A stretch of DNA of 64,000 bases from Thiodiazotropha sp040506975 (GTDB taxonomy: Bacteria; Pseudomonadota; Gammaproteobacteria; Chromatiales; Chromatiaceae), in assembly GCA_965211775.1 (NCBI GenBank), contig OZ242974.1, positions 3,100,001 through 3,164,000 on the forward strand, given 5' to 3'. Position numbers and translations under genes: made by a program. How positions within the stretch are numbered: position 1 is the stretch's first letter; each line of letters starts with the position of its first letter. The notes under the pieces were generated by a model, which searched no databases, was not told the DNA's origin, and saw only the letters and a list, made by a program, of their open reading frames with translations. This document shows, in pieces, positions 8,927 through 16,992 of this stretch.

Positions 8927-9955
8927 CCTGATTACTCATGAGGCTCAGCTATTGAGCCTGTGGTGCAAGCATAATGGAACCTACTGAATAAAAGAGGATT
9001 TCATCATGCCGAGAAATACTATTCAATTTCAAAAAGGTCTTGGTTTGCACGATTTTCTGGAACAATATGGGACCGAGGATCAGTGTCGACAGGCATTGTA
9101 TGATTTGCGCTGGCCGACGGGCTATGTCTGCCCTGAGTGCGGCAACACAACAGGCTGTGAACTCAAAAAGCGTCAGATATATCAATGTCACAAGTGCCAT
9201 CATCAGACTTCCCTGACCGCCGGCAGCATCTTCCATGGCACCAAGCTGCCGCTGAGAACGTGGTTTCTTGCGATCTATCTGTTGATCCAACGCAAGAAAA
9301 GTATCTCGGCGCTGCAACTTTCCCGCGAAATCGGGGTGAACTACAATACGGCCTGGCGACTCAAGCATAAGTTGATGCAGGTGATGATGGAACGTGAGCG
9401 TGGAAAAAAACTGGCCGGTCGCATCGAATTGGATGATGCTTATCTCGGAGGCGAGCAAGCCGGTAAGCGTGGTCGTGGGTCGCGCAACAAAATCCCTTTC
9501 GTAGCTGCTGTTGAGACGACGCGGGACGGCAGGCCCATGAAAATTCAACTGCGTCGTGTAAGGGGCTTCCGCAAACGTGAAATCGCCCGCTACGCCCGCT
9601 CCTGCTTGATGCCTGGCAGCGAAGTCTTTACCGATGGGCTTTGGTGCTTTAGTGGCGTGACAACCGCTGATTGCCATCATAACCCCATGGTGACGGGTGG
9701 TGGGCGCCAAAGTGTCCAGTATTCGTGCTTCAAATGGGTAAACACGATGTTGGGTAATGTCAAAAACAGTCTGTTGGGTACTTTTCATGCGATTCGAGAT
9801 AAACATGTGTCGCGTTATCTTGCTGAGTTCGAATATCGGTTTAACCGCCGTTTCGATTTACCCGCCATGATTGAACGATTGCTTTTTGCCGCTCTTCGCA
9901 CTCCACCTATGCCATATCGCCTCTTGAGAATGGCTGAGGTTTAGGGGTAATCAGG
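8927..9955 (+). mobile_element. IS1595-family insertion sequence, copy 1
   Basis: A complete 1029-bp element. The left end CCTGATTACTCATGAGG and right end (reverse complement) CCTGATTACCCCTAAACC are imperfect terminal inverted repeats. It is flanked by an exact 8-bp target duplication TAACTTTA (8919-8926 and 9956-9963). A small stem-loop GGCTCA...TGAGCC follows the left end. It is the only complete copy in the window in plus orientation. It separates the ABC operon from its probable original promoter region. Confidence 0.95.
9006..9944 (+). CDS. IS1595-family transposase (ISXO2-like)
   Basis: A 312-residue transposase: N-terminal zinc ribbon (CPECGNTTGCEL...CHKCH), then the ISXO2-like DDE domain beginning GRIELDDAYLGGEQAGKRGRGSRNK, with FTDGLWCF as a second acidic motif. 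It is intact and near-identical to the five other complete copies here; it differs by Ile for Thr in LLIQRKK. Confidence 0.95.
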   Translation: MPRNTIQFQKGLGLHDFLEQYGTEDQCRQALYDLRWPTGYVCPECGNTTGCELKKRQIYQCHKCHHQTSLTAGSIFHGTKLPLRTWFLAIYLLIQRKKSISALQLSREIGVNYNTAWRLKHKLMQVMMERERGKKLAGRIELDDAYLGGEQAGKRGRGSRNKIPFVAAVETTRDGRPMKIQLRRVRGFRKREIARYARSCLMPGSEVFTDGLWCFSGVTTADCHHNPMVTGGGRQSVQYSCFKWVNTMLGNVKNSLLGTFHAIRDKHVSRYLAEFEYRFNRRFDLPAMIERLLFAALRTPPMPYRLLRMAEV

Positions 9956-9992
9956 TAACTTTATTAATCCCGACCCTGTTTCTGGAGCTGTT

Positions 9993-11219
9993 TTGAGTAG
10001 ATTGGATCCATACAATAAGAAAAACCCTCCCTATCGATTTTCTGTTGGCCTCATGATCATTTTCAGCGGGTTGTACTGCTTCGGCATTGCCAGTGCCGCA
10101 GACAAACTCGATGTATCCATCGCTTTGCTGGGAATGGAACAGGAGAAACACATACCGTTGTCATTGTTGAGACCGGTTGTTGACGACACCGGCCAGTCGG
10201 GTGCCGAGCAGGGCATAAGCGACAACAACACCACCGGGCAATTTACCGGACAGTCATTTCAACTCAGGTCGGTGAAGGTCAAGCCGGATCAGAGTCCGAA
10301 TCAGGCCTTCCTGGAATTGCATCGGCAGGGTACCAGGCTGTTCCTCCTCAATCTGCCCGCGGACAAGCTGATTGAAATCGCGGATATGCCGGAAGCGAAG
10401 GATAGCCTGCTGTTTAATATAGGCGCCAGGGATGATGAACTGAGAATCCGTGAATGCCGAGCCAACCTGCTGCATACCATCCCCAGCCGGGCCATGCTGG
10501 CGGATGCCCTGGCCCAGTATCTGACCTGGAAACGCTGGAACGAGTGGTTTCTCGTAGTGGGCCGCCATCCGCAGGACAAGGCCTATGCGGACGCCCTCAA
10601 GCGGGCGGCCAAACGATATGGCCACAAGATTGTCGAAGAGAAAGTGTGGACCTTCGAACCCGGCGCAAGGCGTACCGATTCGGGACACACCCGAGAACAG
10701 GAAGAGGTGAATGCATTCACCCAGGTAGGGGATTACGACATCCTGATCGTGGCTGATGAGCGGGATGAGTTCGGTGAGTTTTTAAACTACCGTACCTATC
10801 TACCGCGGCCGGTAGGCGGTTCTCACGGGCTCTCCCCGGCTGCCTGGAGCGGCGTACATGAACAGTGGGGAGCAACCCAGTTTCAACGGCGCTACCGGGA
10901 AAAGAATGGCCGCTGGATGACTGATCGTGATTTTTCAGCCTGGGTGGCCGTGCGCAGTATCGGTGAGGCAGCGACACGCACTGCCGGCAAACAGGCGGAC
11001 AAGCTGAAGGCCTTCATCCTCAGTGATGAATTCAATCTGGCCGCTTTTAAGGGCAGACCGGCGACCTATCGGGATTGGAACGGTCAGTTGCGCCAACCGC
11101 TGTTGATCACCTCTCCAAGGTTGATGATATCCGTCTCACCGCAGAAGGGTTTTCTACATCAGTTTTCCACCCTGGATTCCCTTGGCTACGATCGTCCGGA
11201 GAGTAAATGCGGCAAATAG
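9993..11219 (+). CDS. PQQ-associated ABC transporter substrate-binding protein
   Basis: A 408-residue exported protein of the family of ABC binding proteins tied to PQQ-dependent alcohol dehydrogenase systems (Leu/Ile/Val-binding-like fold). The start used is TTG at 9993 with GGAG six bases upstream; a signal segment follows (SVGLMIIFSGLYCFGIASAA). It opens a gene run of binding protein, propeller, ATPase and permease, the usual order for this system. The ligand is unknown. IS1595 copy 1 ends only 37 bases upstream, so expression may now depend on the IS or on read-through. The stop codon TAG is shared with a dispersed repeat. Confidence 0.8.
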   Translation: MSRLDPYNKKNPPYRFSVGLMIIFSGLYCFGIASAADKLDVSIALLGMEQEKHIPLSLLRPVVDDTGQSGAEQGISDNNTTGQFTGQSFQLRSVKVKPDQSPNQAFLELHRQGTRLFLLNLPADKLIEIADMPEAKDSLLFNIGARDDELRIRECRANLLHTIPSRAMLADALAQYLTWKRWNEWFLVVGRHPQDKAYADALKRAAKRYGHKIVEEKVWTFEPGARRTDSGHTREQEEVNAFTQVGDYDILIVADERDEFGEFLNYRTYLPRPVGGSHGLSPAAWSGVHEQWGATQFQRRYREKNGRWMTDRDFSAWVAVRSIGEAATRTAGKQADKLKAFILSDEFNLAAFKGRPATYRDWNGQLRQPLLITSPRLMISVSPQKGFLHQFSTLDSLGYDRPESKCGK

Positions 11220-11257
11220 GGCCGATGATAGTCATGGCTTAGCGTTAACAGGCCCTG
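11217..11257. repeat. Dispersed GGCC-repeat, compact form, overlapping a stop codon
   Basis: Begins with TAGGGCC, whose TAG is the stop codon of the binding-protein gene, and ends GTTAACAGGCCCTG. Same layout as the copy at 4427-4459. Confidence 0.6.
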
Positions 11258-11323
11258 ATACCCCTGATAGATAATTTGCGGTCCGGCTGCAATTGGTAAG
11301 CGATAAATACGGAGGAGTAGTCA

Positions 11324-12325
11324 ATGATTTTTTCATTTTCCCGCTGCAACCCAGGCGTCCGCCGCTCATTGTATGCATTGGTGTTTAGCATCTGCGTGAT
11401 AGTCAGCAGCGGGGCGCAAGCCTACACTATTTACGTCAGCAGCGAGAAGGACAACACAATCACGATAATCGATGGAGAGAGTCTCAAGGTCCTGGAAACG
11501 GTAAAAGTAGGCGAGCGTCCACGGGGTATTGCCCTCAGCAACGATGGCAGAACCCTCTACGTTTGCACCAGCGATGCCGATCACATTGAAGTGCTGGATC
11601 TGGAAAGCCTCAAGGTCACCCATATATTACCGTCCGGTCCCGATCCGGAACTGCTGGTACTTGGGCCACAGGGTAAATATCTGTATGCCGCCAACGAGGA
11701 CGACAACATGGTGACCATGGTTGACGTGCAGAAGCGGGAGAAGGTGACGGAGATCCAGGTAGGCGTGGAGCCGGAGGGGATGGGAATCAGCCCCGACGGA
11801 AAGTGGCTGGTCAACACATCGGAAACCACCAACATGGCCCACTTCATCAATCTTGAGACGTTGAAGGTGGAAGATAACGTACTGGTCGATCAGCGGCCAC
11901 GCGTGGCCCAGTTCACCCATGATGGCAAGCAGGTATGGGTCTCATCGGAGATCGGAGGCACAGTGAGCGTGATCGATACGGCGAGTCGCGAGATCGTCAA
12001 GAAAATCGGTTTCGAGATACCCGGTATCCACAAAGAATCGATCCAGCCCGTGGGTATAAAAATCAGCAAAGATGGCAGGCTGGCATTTGTCGCCCTGGGA
12101 CCGGCCGCAAGGGTGGCTGTGATCGATACCTCCTCTTTCGAGGTGGAAAAGTATCTTCTGGTTGGACAGCGGGTTTGGAACCTCGATTTCTCGCCGGATG
12201 AAAAGCGCATCTTTACCACCAACGGGGTGAGTAACGATATCTCGGTGATAGATGTCGACCGGTTGAAGGTGAGAAAGTCGATCAGGGTGGGGCGCCTACC
12301 CTGGGGAGTTGTGGTTCGTCCATGA
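11324..12325 (+). CDS. PQQ-dependent catabolism-associated beta-propeller protein
   Basis: A 333-residue exported YVTN-type propeller: signal peptide ending near SSGAQAYT, then about seven blades with the recurring pattern ISxDGR..YVxxxxxxxxxVIDxxSxxV. This family regularly sits next to the ABC ATPase and permease of PQQ alcohol dehydrogenase systems, as here. Probably a periplasmic scaffold or sensor; no enzymatic residues identified. It ends in an ATGA overlap with the ATPase gene. It is an intact paralogue of the pseudogene at 6980-7973. GGAG of 'ggaggagtag' is well placed before the ATG. Confidence 0.88.
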   Translation: MIFSFSRCNPGVRRSLYALVFSICVIVSSGAQAYTIYVSSEKDNTITIIDGESLKVLETVKVGERPRGIALSNDGRTLYVCTSDADHIEVLDLESLKVTHILPSGPDPELLVLGPQGKYLYAANEDDNMVTMVDVQKREKVTEIQVGVEPEGMGISPDGKWLVNTSETTNMAHFINLETLKVEDNVLVDQRPRVAQFTHDGKQVWVSSEIGGTVSVIDTASREIVKKIGFEIPGIHKESIQPVGIKISKDGRLAFVALGPAARVAVIDTSSFEVEKYLLVGQRVWNLDFSPDEKRIFTTNGVSNDISVIDVDRLKVRKSIRVGRLPWGVVVRP

Positions 12326-13059
12326 GTGCGGCCGCTCTCGCATTGAAAGGGGTCAGCTTTTCCTATGCCAGGCGCCAGGTGTTGGATGATGTCAGCTTTA
12401 CACTGGAACCCGGCGAGTTCTGTGTCCTGCTGGGGATCAACGGTGCCGGCAAGACAACCCTCTTTTCCCTTATCACCCGGCTGTTTGTCAGTCGCGGCGG
12501 CGCGATCGGCATCTACGGTTACGACCTTCATAGCCAGACCCGCAAGGCGTTGGCGCAATTGGGGGTGGTTTTTCAGCAACCGACATTGGATCTGGATCTG
12601 TCATTGATGCAGAACCTTCGCTATCACTGCGCCCTGCAGGGATTGGATAGTGAAGAATTGAAAACACACATGCAGACAGTGCTGGATGAAATCGAGTTGG
12701 GAGAGCGCGCCGATGATAAGGTGAGGGCGCTGAGCGGCGGTCAGCGTCGCCGTGTCGAGCTGGTCAGGGCGCTTCTGCATCAGCCCCGTCTCCTACTGGC
12801 CGATGAACCAACCGTAGGGCTCGATATCCACAGCCGCCAGGCGATCCTGCAGCAGGTGCGTAAACGTTGCCGCGAGGACGGTATCGGTGTGCTGTGGGCC
12901 ACCCATCTGGTGGATGAAGTCGATACTGAAGATCGCCTGGTAGTGCTGCACGACGGCAAGGTGCTTGCCCATGGCAGCGCCCGCCAGATCATGCAGGAGA
13001 CCGGAACGGATAGCGTAAAACAGGCATTCAACAGCCTGACACGAAGTGATGCATCATGA
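12322..13059 (+). CDS. ABC transporter ATP-binding protein, PQQ alcohol dehydrogenase-associated
   Basis: A 245-residue ATPase with Walker A GINGAGKTT, signature LSGGQRRR, Walker B LLLADEPT and the switch His in WATHLVDE. It belongs to the ABC-2/drug-export-like ATPases that accompany PQQ dehydrogenases. It overlaps its neighbours on both sides by ATGA, so propeller, ATPase and permease are translated as a unit. Confidence 0.92.
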   Translation: MSAAALALKGVSFSYARRQVLDDVSFTLEPGEFCVLLGINGAGKTTLFSLITRLFVSRGGAIGIYGYDLHSQTRKALAQLGVVFQQPTLDLDLSLMQNLRYHCALQGLDSEELKTHMQTVLDEIELGERADDKVRALSGGQRRRVELVRALLHQPRLLLADEPTVGLDIHSRQAILQQVRKRCREDGIGVLWATHLVDEVDTEDRLVVLHDGKVLAHGSARQIMQETGTDSVKQAFNSLTRSDAS

Positions 13060-13862
13060 CTTTTACGCAGTATCTTCGTTGTCTGTTGGGCATCACGCTA
13101 CGCGAATCGCTGAGATTTCTTCACCAGCGCGAGCGTTTCTTCGGCGCCCTGGTTCGTCCCCTGGTGTGGCTGTTCATCTTCGCCGCCGGCTTCCGTTCCG
13201 TATTGGGTGTCTCCATCATTCCACCCTATGAAACCTATATCCTCTATGAGGAGTACATAGTCCCCGGGTTGGCGGCGATGATCCTGCTTTTCAGCGGTAT
13301 GCAGAGCTCACTCTCCATGGTGTACGACCGGGAGATGGGCAGTATGCGGATGTTGATGGTCAGTCCCTTTCCCCGCTGGTATCTATTGCTTTGCAAGCTG
13401 ATCGCCGGCACCCTGGTCGCAATCGCCCAGGTCTACCTCTTTCTCGCTATCGCCTGGTTTTGGGATGTACAGCCACCGTTGACGGGTTACCTTCTGGCGT
13501 TTCCGGCCCTGTTGCTGTCAGGACTGATGCTCGGTGCATTGGGCCTGCTGCTCTCTTCGGCAATCAAACAGCTGGAGAATTTCGCCGGGGTCATGAATTT
13601 TGTCATATTCCCCATGTTTTTTGCATCGTCAGCGCTCTATCCCTTGTGGCGGATTAAGGATTCCAGCGTTTTCCTTTATGAAATCTGCCGATTTAACCCC
13701 TTTACCCATGCGGTGGAGTTGACCAGGTTTGCGCTTTACGGGCAGATCAGCTGGATTGCCTTTTTTGCAGTTGTCGGTTCTCTGCTGCTGTTCCTTGCCG
13801 GGGCGCTCTACGGATACGATCCCGCACGCGGTCTGATGACACGTAAACAGGGTGGAGGTTAG
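13056..13862 (+). CDS. ABC-2 type permease, PQQ alcohol dehydrogenase-associated
   Basis: A 268-residue integral membrane protein with about six hydrophobic segments, ABC-2 family, related to the permease of the Ped-type alcohol ABC system. Together with the ATPase it forms a transporter that by family is expected to export. It overlaps the ATPase gene by ATGA. The stop TAG coincides with a dispersed repeat (TAGGGCCTGTTAACACT). Confidence 0.88.
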   Translation: MTFTQYLRCLLGITLRESLRFLHQRERFFGALVRPLVWLFIFAAGFRSVLGVSIIPPYETYILYEEYIVPGLAAMILLFSGMQSSLSMVYDREMGSMRMLMVSPFPRWYLLLCKLIAGTLVAIAQVYLFLAIAWFWDVQPPLTGYLLAFPALLLSGLMLGALGLLLSSAIKQLENFAGVMNFVIFPMFFASSALYPLWRIKDSSVFLYEICRFNPFTHAVELTRFALYGQISWIAFFAVVGSLLLFLAGALYGYDPARGLMTRKQGGG

Positions 13863-13876
13863 GGCCTGTTAACACT
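13860..13876. repeat. Dispersed GGCC-repeat on the permease stop codon
   Basis: TAGGGCCTGTTAACACT; its TAG is the permease stop. A shortened relative (TAGGGCCTAATAAC) lies on the next gene's stop at 14521. Confidence 0.6.
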
Positions 13877-13908
13877 GAACCAACCGGCCATAAGAGGAGT
13901 TTTCAAAG

Positions 13909-14523
13909 ATGAAGATGATTGGATACTGTCTGTGGCTCTCTGTTTCCACACTGGCACTGCCCTTGGGTGCGGAAGAGAGACCACCCGACTGGCCTTGTGA
14001 GCAGGCGCTGGTACATGAGATACCCGCGGCCGTAGTGTGGGCCGGGCCATCGATAGCGGGACTGGAGCATGCTTGGGAACAGGACCAAGAGGTATCAAGG
14101 CTGGTAAAGCGGTTCGTTGTGTCGGACTATGACCTGGATGCGGCCGATACGGAAATTGCCGAATTTTCCGCTGAACAGGATTCTTCAGAAAGGGATTCCA
14201 GGCTTACTTTGCTGTTTGCCGGCGTAATTCAGACACTGAATGAGGAACGCAAGAAAAAACTCGATGGCATTATCCGCTATGCCCGCGGTCAGGCGGCACG
14301 CGCCAACAGGTTGAGTCATGAGCTCGATGAGATGGTCCAGTTGCAGGAGGATCCTTCACCGGCCGCACAGGAGCGCCTGGCGCTGATGCAGAAGGAGATG
14401 GAGATCAAGCAGCGCATGTTCGATGAACGCGAAGACTTCATACAACATCTCTGTACCCGTCCGAGGGTGGTTGAAGAGAGACTGGGCTCACTGGCCCGCA
14501 GTATTGCATACTATCTTGACTAG
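13909..14523 (+). CDS. Exported coiled-coil protein of the PQQ-ABC cluster, unknown function
   Basis: A 204-residue protein with a signal peptide (SVSTLALPLGAEE). Residues about 90-185 are charged and heptad-like, consistent with a long helical coiled coil. Three cysteines remain after the signal (WPCEQAL, LCTRP). AGAGGAG precedes the ATG by ten bases. It follows the permease with only a repeat between them and is convergent with the CXXCW protein gene. No family function known to me. Confidence 0.65.
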   Translation: MKMIGYCLWLSVSTLALPLGAEERPPDWPCEQALVHEIPAAVVWAGPSIAGLEHAWEQDQEVSRLVKRFVVSDYDLDAADTEIAEFSAEQDSSERDSRLTLLFAGVIQTLNEERKKKLDGIIRYARGQAARANRLSHELDEMVQLQEDPSPAAQERLALMQKEMEIKQRMFDEREDFIQHLCTRPRVVEERLGSLARSIAYYLD

Positions 14524-14534
14524 GGCCTAATAAC

Positions 14535-15140
14535 TCACTGCATCGGTATCGCTTCGCTTTTCTCAAGCGGCAGATCGGCTGCTTCCCATCCGGTTGTCCC
14601 GTCCGGGTACCAGTAGATGTTGGTGTAGCCGTACTCTGTTGCCGCCCGCTTTGCCGCATTCCATGACATCCAGCAATCGGCAAGACAATAGAGCACTATC
14701 CGGGTGCCTTTGTCGCCATTGGAAAACCGTTTCAGATTTTGTTTGAAATAGCTATCCAACTCATCGGAGAGGGCGCCATAACCCACATTGGGCAACCAGT
14801 GCGATTCTGGAATGTTCCGTCTTGCAGGTGGCAACCATAACAGATTGTCAGGCCGGTCCTTGGGCTTGACCGGTGTCGGCATTACATCGATCAGCACCAC
14901 ATTCTGCTGTTTGATCAGAGCATGCAGTTGCTCCGTTGTGATGGTGGTTCCAGCCGGGACTGAGTCCGGTACGGGGGCGCGGAATTCGGCTATGCGATAG
15001 CCGTCGGCGGAGAAGTGTTCGGGGTTCTCTTGCAGGGCTGCGGAAGCGTAGGCTGTCATTGAAGTGGCGAGCAGCAGCAGAACGGACACTATACCGTCAA
15101 GCGGCTTTGCAAGCGCTCTTTGTGTGCCTTCGGATTTCAA
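14535..15140 (-). CDS. PQQ-associated CXXCW-motif rhodanese-like protein
   Basis: An exported 201-residue protein with a rhodanese-like fold and LYCLADCWMSWNAAKRA, the CXXCW signature of a family seen only with PQQ-dependent dehydrogenases. A signal segment lies near residues 15-35. The start is an apparent TTG at 15140 that overlaps the TGA of xoxJ (ATTGA), implying coupling. The rhodanese-type cysteine suggests sulfur or thiol chemistry, matching the SoxYZ-like carrier elsewhere in the cluster (inference). Confidence 0.85.
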   Translation of the reverse strand: MKSEGTQRALAKPLDGIVSVLLLLATSMTAYASAALQENPEHFSADGYRIAEFRAPVPDSVPAGTTITTEQLHALIKQQNVVLIDVMPTPVKPKDRPDNLLWLPPARRNIPESHWLPNVGYGALSDELDSYFKQNLKRFSNGDKGTRIVLYCLADCWMSWNAAKRAATEYGYTNIYWYPDGTTGWEAADLPLEKSEAIPMQ

Positions 15141-15991
15141 TGTTGTATCAGTCTGTCATCTCTATCCAGCAGAGGTATGTTGTATTCAAGCAATATCTTC
15201 TCAATGTTCGGAGAGAGTTTTTCCAATTCAAGGTTAAGCTGGTGTTTCCAATTCGATTCACGACGGCGGATGCCCATGGAGACATTGAAAGCCAATGGGA
15301 CCGAGTCCACTTTTGCCGGCAGGGGAATCACCGAGAGTGGCGTTTCCTGCCGGGAAGCCACATAGCCGGCTATAGGGCCCCAGATCACTGCCACGTCGAT
15401 ATCTCCATCTGCCACGTCTTCCACTGCCCGGGTGGCAGGCGAGTAAAGACGTGTGTCCACAGTACGCTGATAGGGACGCACCTGATCCAGCAAGCCGTAC
15501 TTGCTCAACAGAGTAGCAGGGGGCGTACCTGCGACGACACCTATTTTGAGATCATTGAGCTTTGCGGCATCGAGGGTGCGGAGCGCCAGTCCTGAGTCCT
15601 TTCGATATACCAGGGTGTAGACCGATCGATAATAGGGATTGGTGTTCTGTAACAGTTCGTTGACCGAAGTGACACCCATTACCAGATCGCAAAGACGAAT
15701 GCGAAGTGTGTTGCGTACAAAGCCTATGGTCTGTGGCCACCAGTGATAGCGCAGCGTTCGGTTCAGTTCATCGGCGATGAGCTTGGCGATCCTGTTTTCG
15801 AATCCCTCCAGCTTTTTATTTGAGAAGGGCATGTGGTTAGGATCGCCACAGACTGTCAGATACTCCTTGTTCCTGGCTTCATAGGTGGTTTTAGACCAGG
15901 CGGACAGTGGAGCCAGCAGCAGAATGAGTGGCAAGAGGTAGGAAATCAGGCTCAACGCTTTGCTGTAAAACGATGAACCTGTTGTTGGCAT
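15137..15991 (-). CDS. xoxJ: Quinoprotein dehydrogenase-associated periplasmic binding protein (XoxJ)
   Basis: A 284-residue SBP-like protein with a signal peptide after MPTTGSSFYSK, then YLTVCGDPNHMPFSN typical of MoxJ/XoxJ. Known XoxJ proteins are thought to help assemble or activate XoxF or its cytochrome. The start at 15991 is chosen because the longer frame (to 16072) is made only by a MITE-like element whose end lies five bases upstream. As a result there is no recognisable Shine-Dalgarno sequence at this start. It couples to the CXXCW gene downstream. Confidence 0.85.
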   Translation of the reverse strand: MPTTGSSFYSKALSLISYLLPLILLLAPLSAWSKTTYEARNKEYLTVCGDPNHMPFSNKKLEGFENRIAKLIADELNRTLRYHWWPQTIGFVRNTLRIRLCDLVMGVTSVNELLQNTNPYYRSVYTLVYRKDSGLALRTLDAAKLNDLKIGVVAGTPPATLLSKYGLLDQVRPYQRTVDTRLYSPATRAVEDVADGDIDVAVIWGPIAGYVASRQETPLSVIPLPAKVDSVPLAFNVSMGIRRRESNWKHQLNLELEKLSPNIEKILLEYNIPLLDRDDRLIQH

Positions 15992-15995
15992 GATA

Positions 15996-16293
15996 CTAGG
16001 GCCTGTCAACACTAATCCAATACGCCCTGTTGTGTCTGAAAAAGCGCCAATCAAGGCGCACCCCAAGGGCACTTCCTTCGGGGCGCGAGGAGAGAAGTTT
16101 GGTTATTCCAAATGAACGACGAGCAACGCCGAGTGGCGCTTTTTCAGGCATAACCCGAAGGGCTGGGGCTGTTTTCGCCCCCAGCGGCGTTATCATTCGC
16201 TCATGTAGCATAACTACACCACGCTCATTCTGCCTTGCTGGGCACGAAAACAGCCCCAGCAGGGCGTATTGGATTAGTGTTAACAGGCCCTAG
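15996..16293. mobile_element. MITE-like element with 30-bp terminal inverted repeats and CTAG ends
   Basis: A 298-bp non-coding element. The first and last 34 bases are inverted copies with one mismatch (GGCCTGTCAACA against GGCCTGTTAACA), bounded by CTAG on both sides, which fits a target duplication of the kind IS5-group elements make. Two nested inverted repeats lie inside: CTGAAAAAGCGCCA with its complement (about 16037 and 16134) and GCTGGGGCTGTTTTCG with its complement (about 16161 and 16245). It is inserted between xoxG and xoxJ in the xox operon. Confidence 0.8.
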
Positions 16294-16415
16294 TCCTCGA
16301 TCGCTCATATGATATGACAGATAGATAGTTGGATAGTAGGACATCGTTTCCACCGCTGCTGTTCCCAGGATATGATGTTTGTCCCTGTAGTGATGGAATA
16401 TAATCGAACCTCTGT

Positions 16416-16886
16416 CTATTTGTCCGCGATCATTTTTTTGACTTTCGGAAACTTCGCGGGTCTGTTCATCCCGATGACACCGTCTGAGCGAGCCTTTAGA
16501 TAGGCATAGATATCGGCAATATATTTGATGACATCTATGTTCTTTGCAAAAGAGGGCATCACGCTATTGTTCATTCCCTCCCTTCCTGTGACGACTGCAT
16601 TGACGAATTCGCCATACGACATCACTTTCAGTGATTCGAGCAGTGCCGGCGCGTATGAACTTCCCATGCCGGCCGGTCCGTGACAGACATGACAGTCGGC
16701 ATGGTAACGACGAAAACCGTTATAGGTGCCGAAGTCGACCTTGCCGTCTTCGAAGTAGTAGGGTTGCTCAGGTGAAGGTACAAAATTCTTGTAATCGGCC
16801 TTGGATGCAGCTGAGTAGCCCGAGAAGGAGTAGGTGAGGGCGATGGCCGCCACTATTAGGGATTTACTGAACTTGTTACGCTGCAT
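16416..16886 (-). CDS. xoxG: c-type cytochrome, XoxF electron acceptor
   Basis: An exported cytochrome c of 156 residues, with a signal peptide (SLIVAAIALTYSFSGYSAAS) and a single haem site ADCHVCHGPAGMG. Candidate axial Met ligands lie in NNSVMPSF. It belongs to the methanol-metabolism cytochromes that take electrons from PQQ in XoxF. The start at 16886 (MQRNKFSK) is preferred over 16898 because GAGG precedes it by about seven bases. It follows xoxF by about 106 bases containing a strong hairpin. Confidence 0.88.
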   Translation of the reverse strand: MQRNKFSKSLIVAAIALTYSFSGYSAASKADYKNFVPSPEQPYYFEDGKVDFGTYNGFRRYHADCHVCHGPAGMGSSYAPALLESLKVMSYGEFVNAVVTGREGMNNSVMPSFAKNIDVIKYIADIYAYLKARSDGVIGMNRPAKFPKVKKMIADK

Positions 16887-16936
16887 GTTTAGCCTCATGG
16901 AAACCGGTTAGGTGTTGAATCTATGTTGGGATTTAA

Positions 16937-16968
16937 CCGCCACCCACCGCATAACGGGTGGGTGGCGG
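16937..16968 (-). promoter_or_regulatory. Strong intercistronic hairpin between xoxF and xoxG
   Basis: A perfect 12-bp stem CCGCCACCCACC / GGTGGGTGGCGG with an eight-base loop, 24 bases after the xoxF stop. There is no U-run after it, so it is more likely an mRNA-stabilising or attenuating structure that sets xoxF above xoxG than a full terminator. Confidence 0.65.
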
Positions 16969-16992
16969 CTCCAGCTATGGGATATCGATCCC

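Noticed and set aside
8949..9806. A 285-codon open frame antisense to every IS1595 transposase (also at 20806, 32323, 46503, 54958, 60957)
   Set aside because: It is a mirror of the transposase gene, lacks a ribosome-binding site and resembles no protein family; its conservation only reflects the identity of the IS copies.
15992..16072. Longer N-terminus for XoxJ
   Set aside because: The extension is encoded by the terminal repeat of the MITE-like element and comes before a normal signal peptide.
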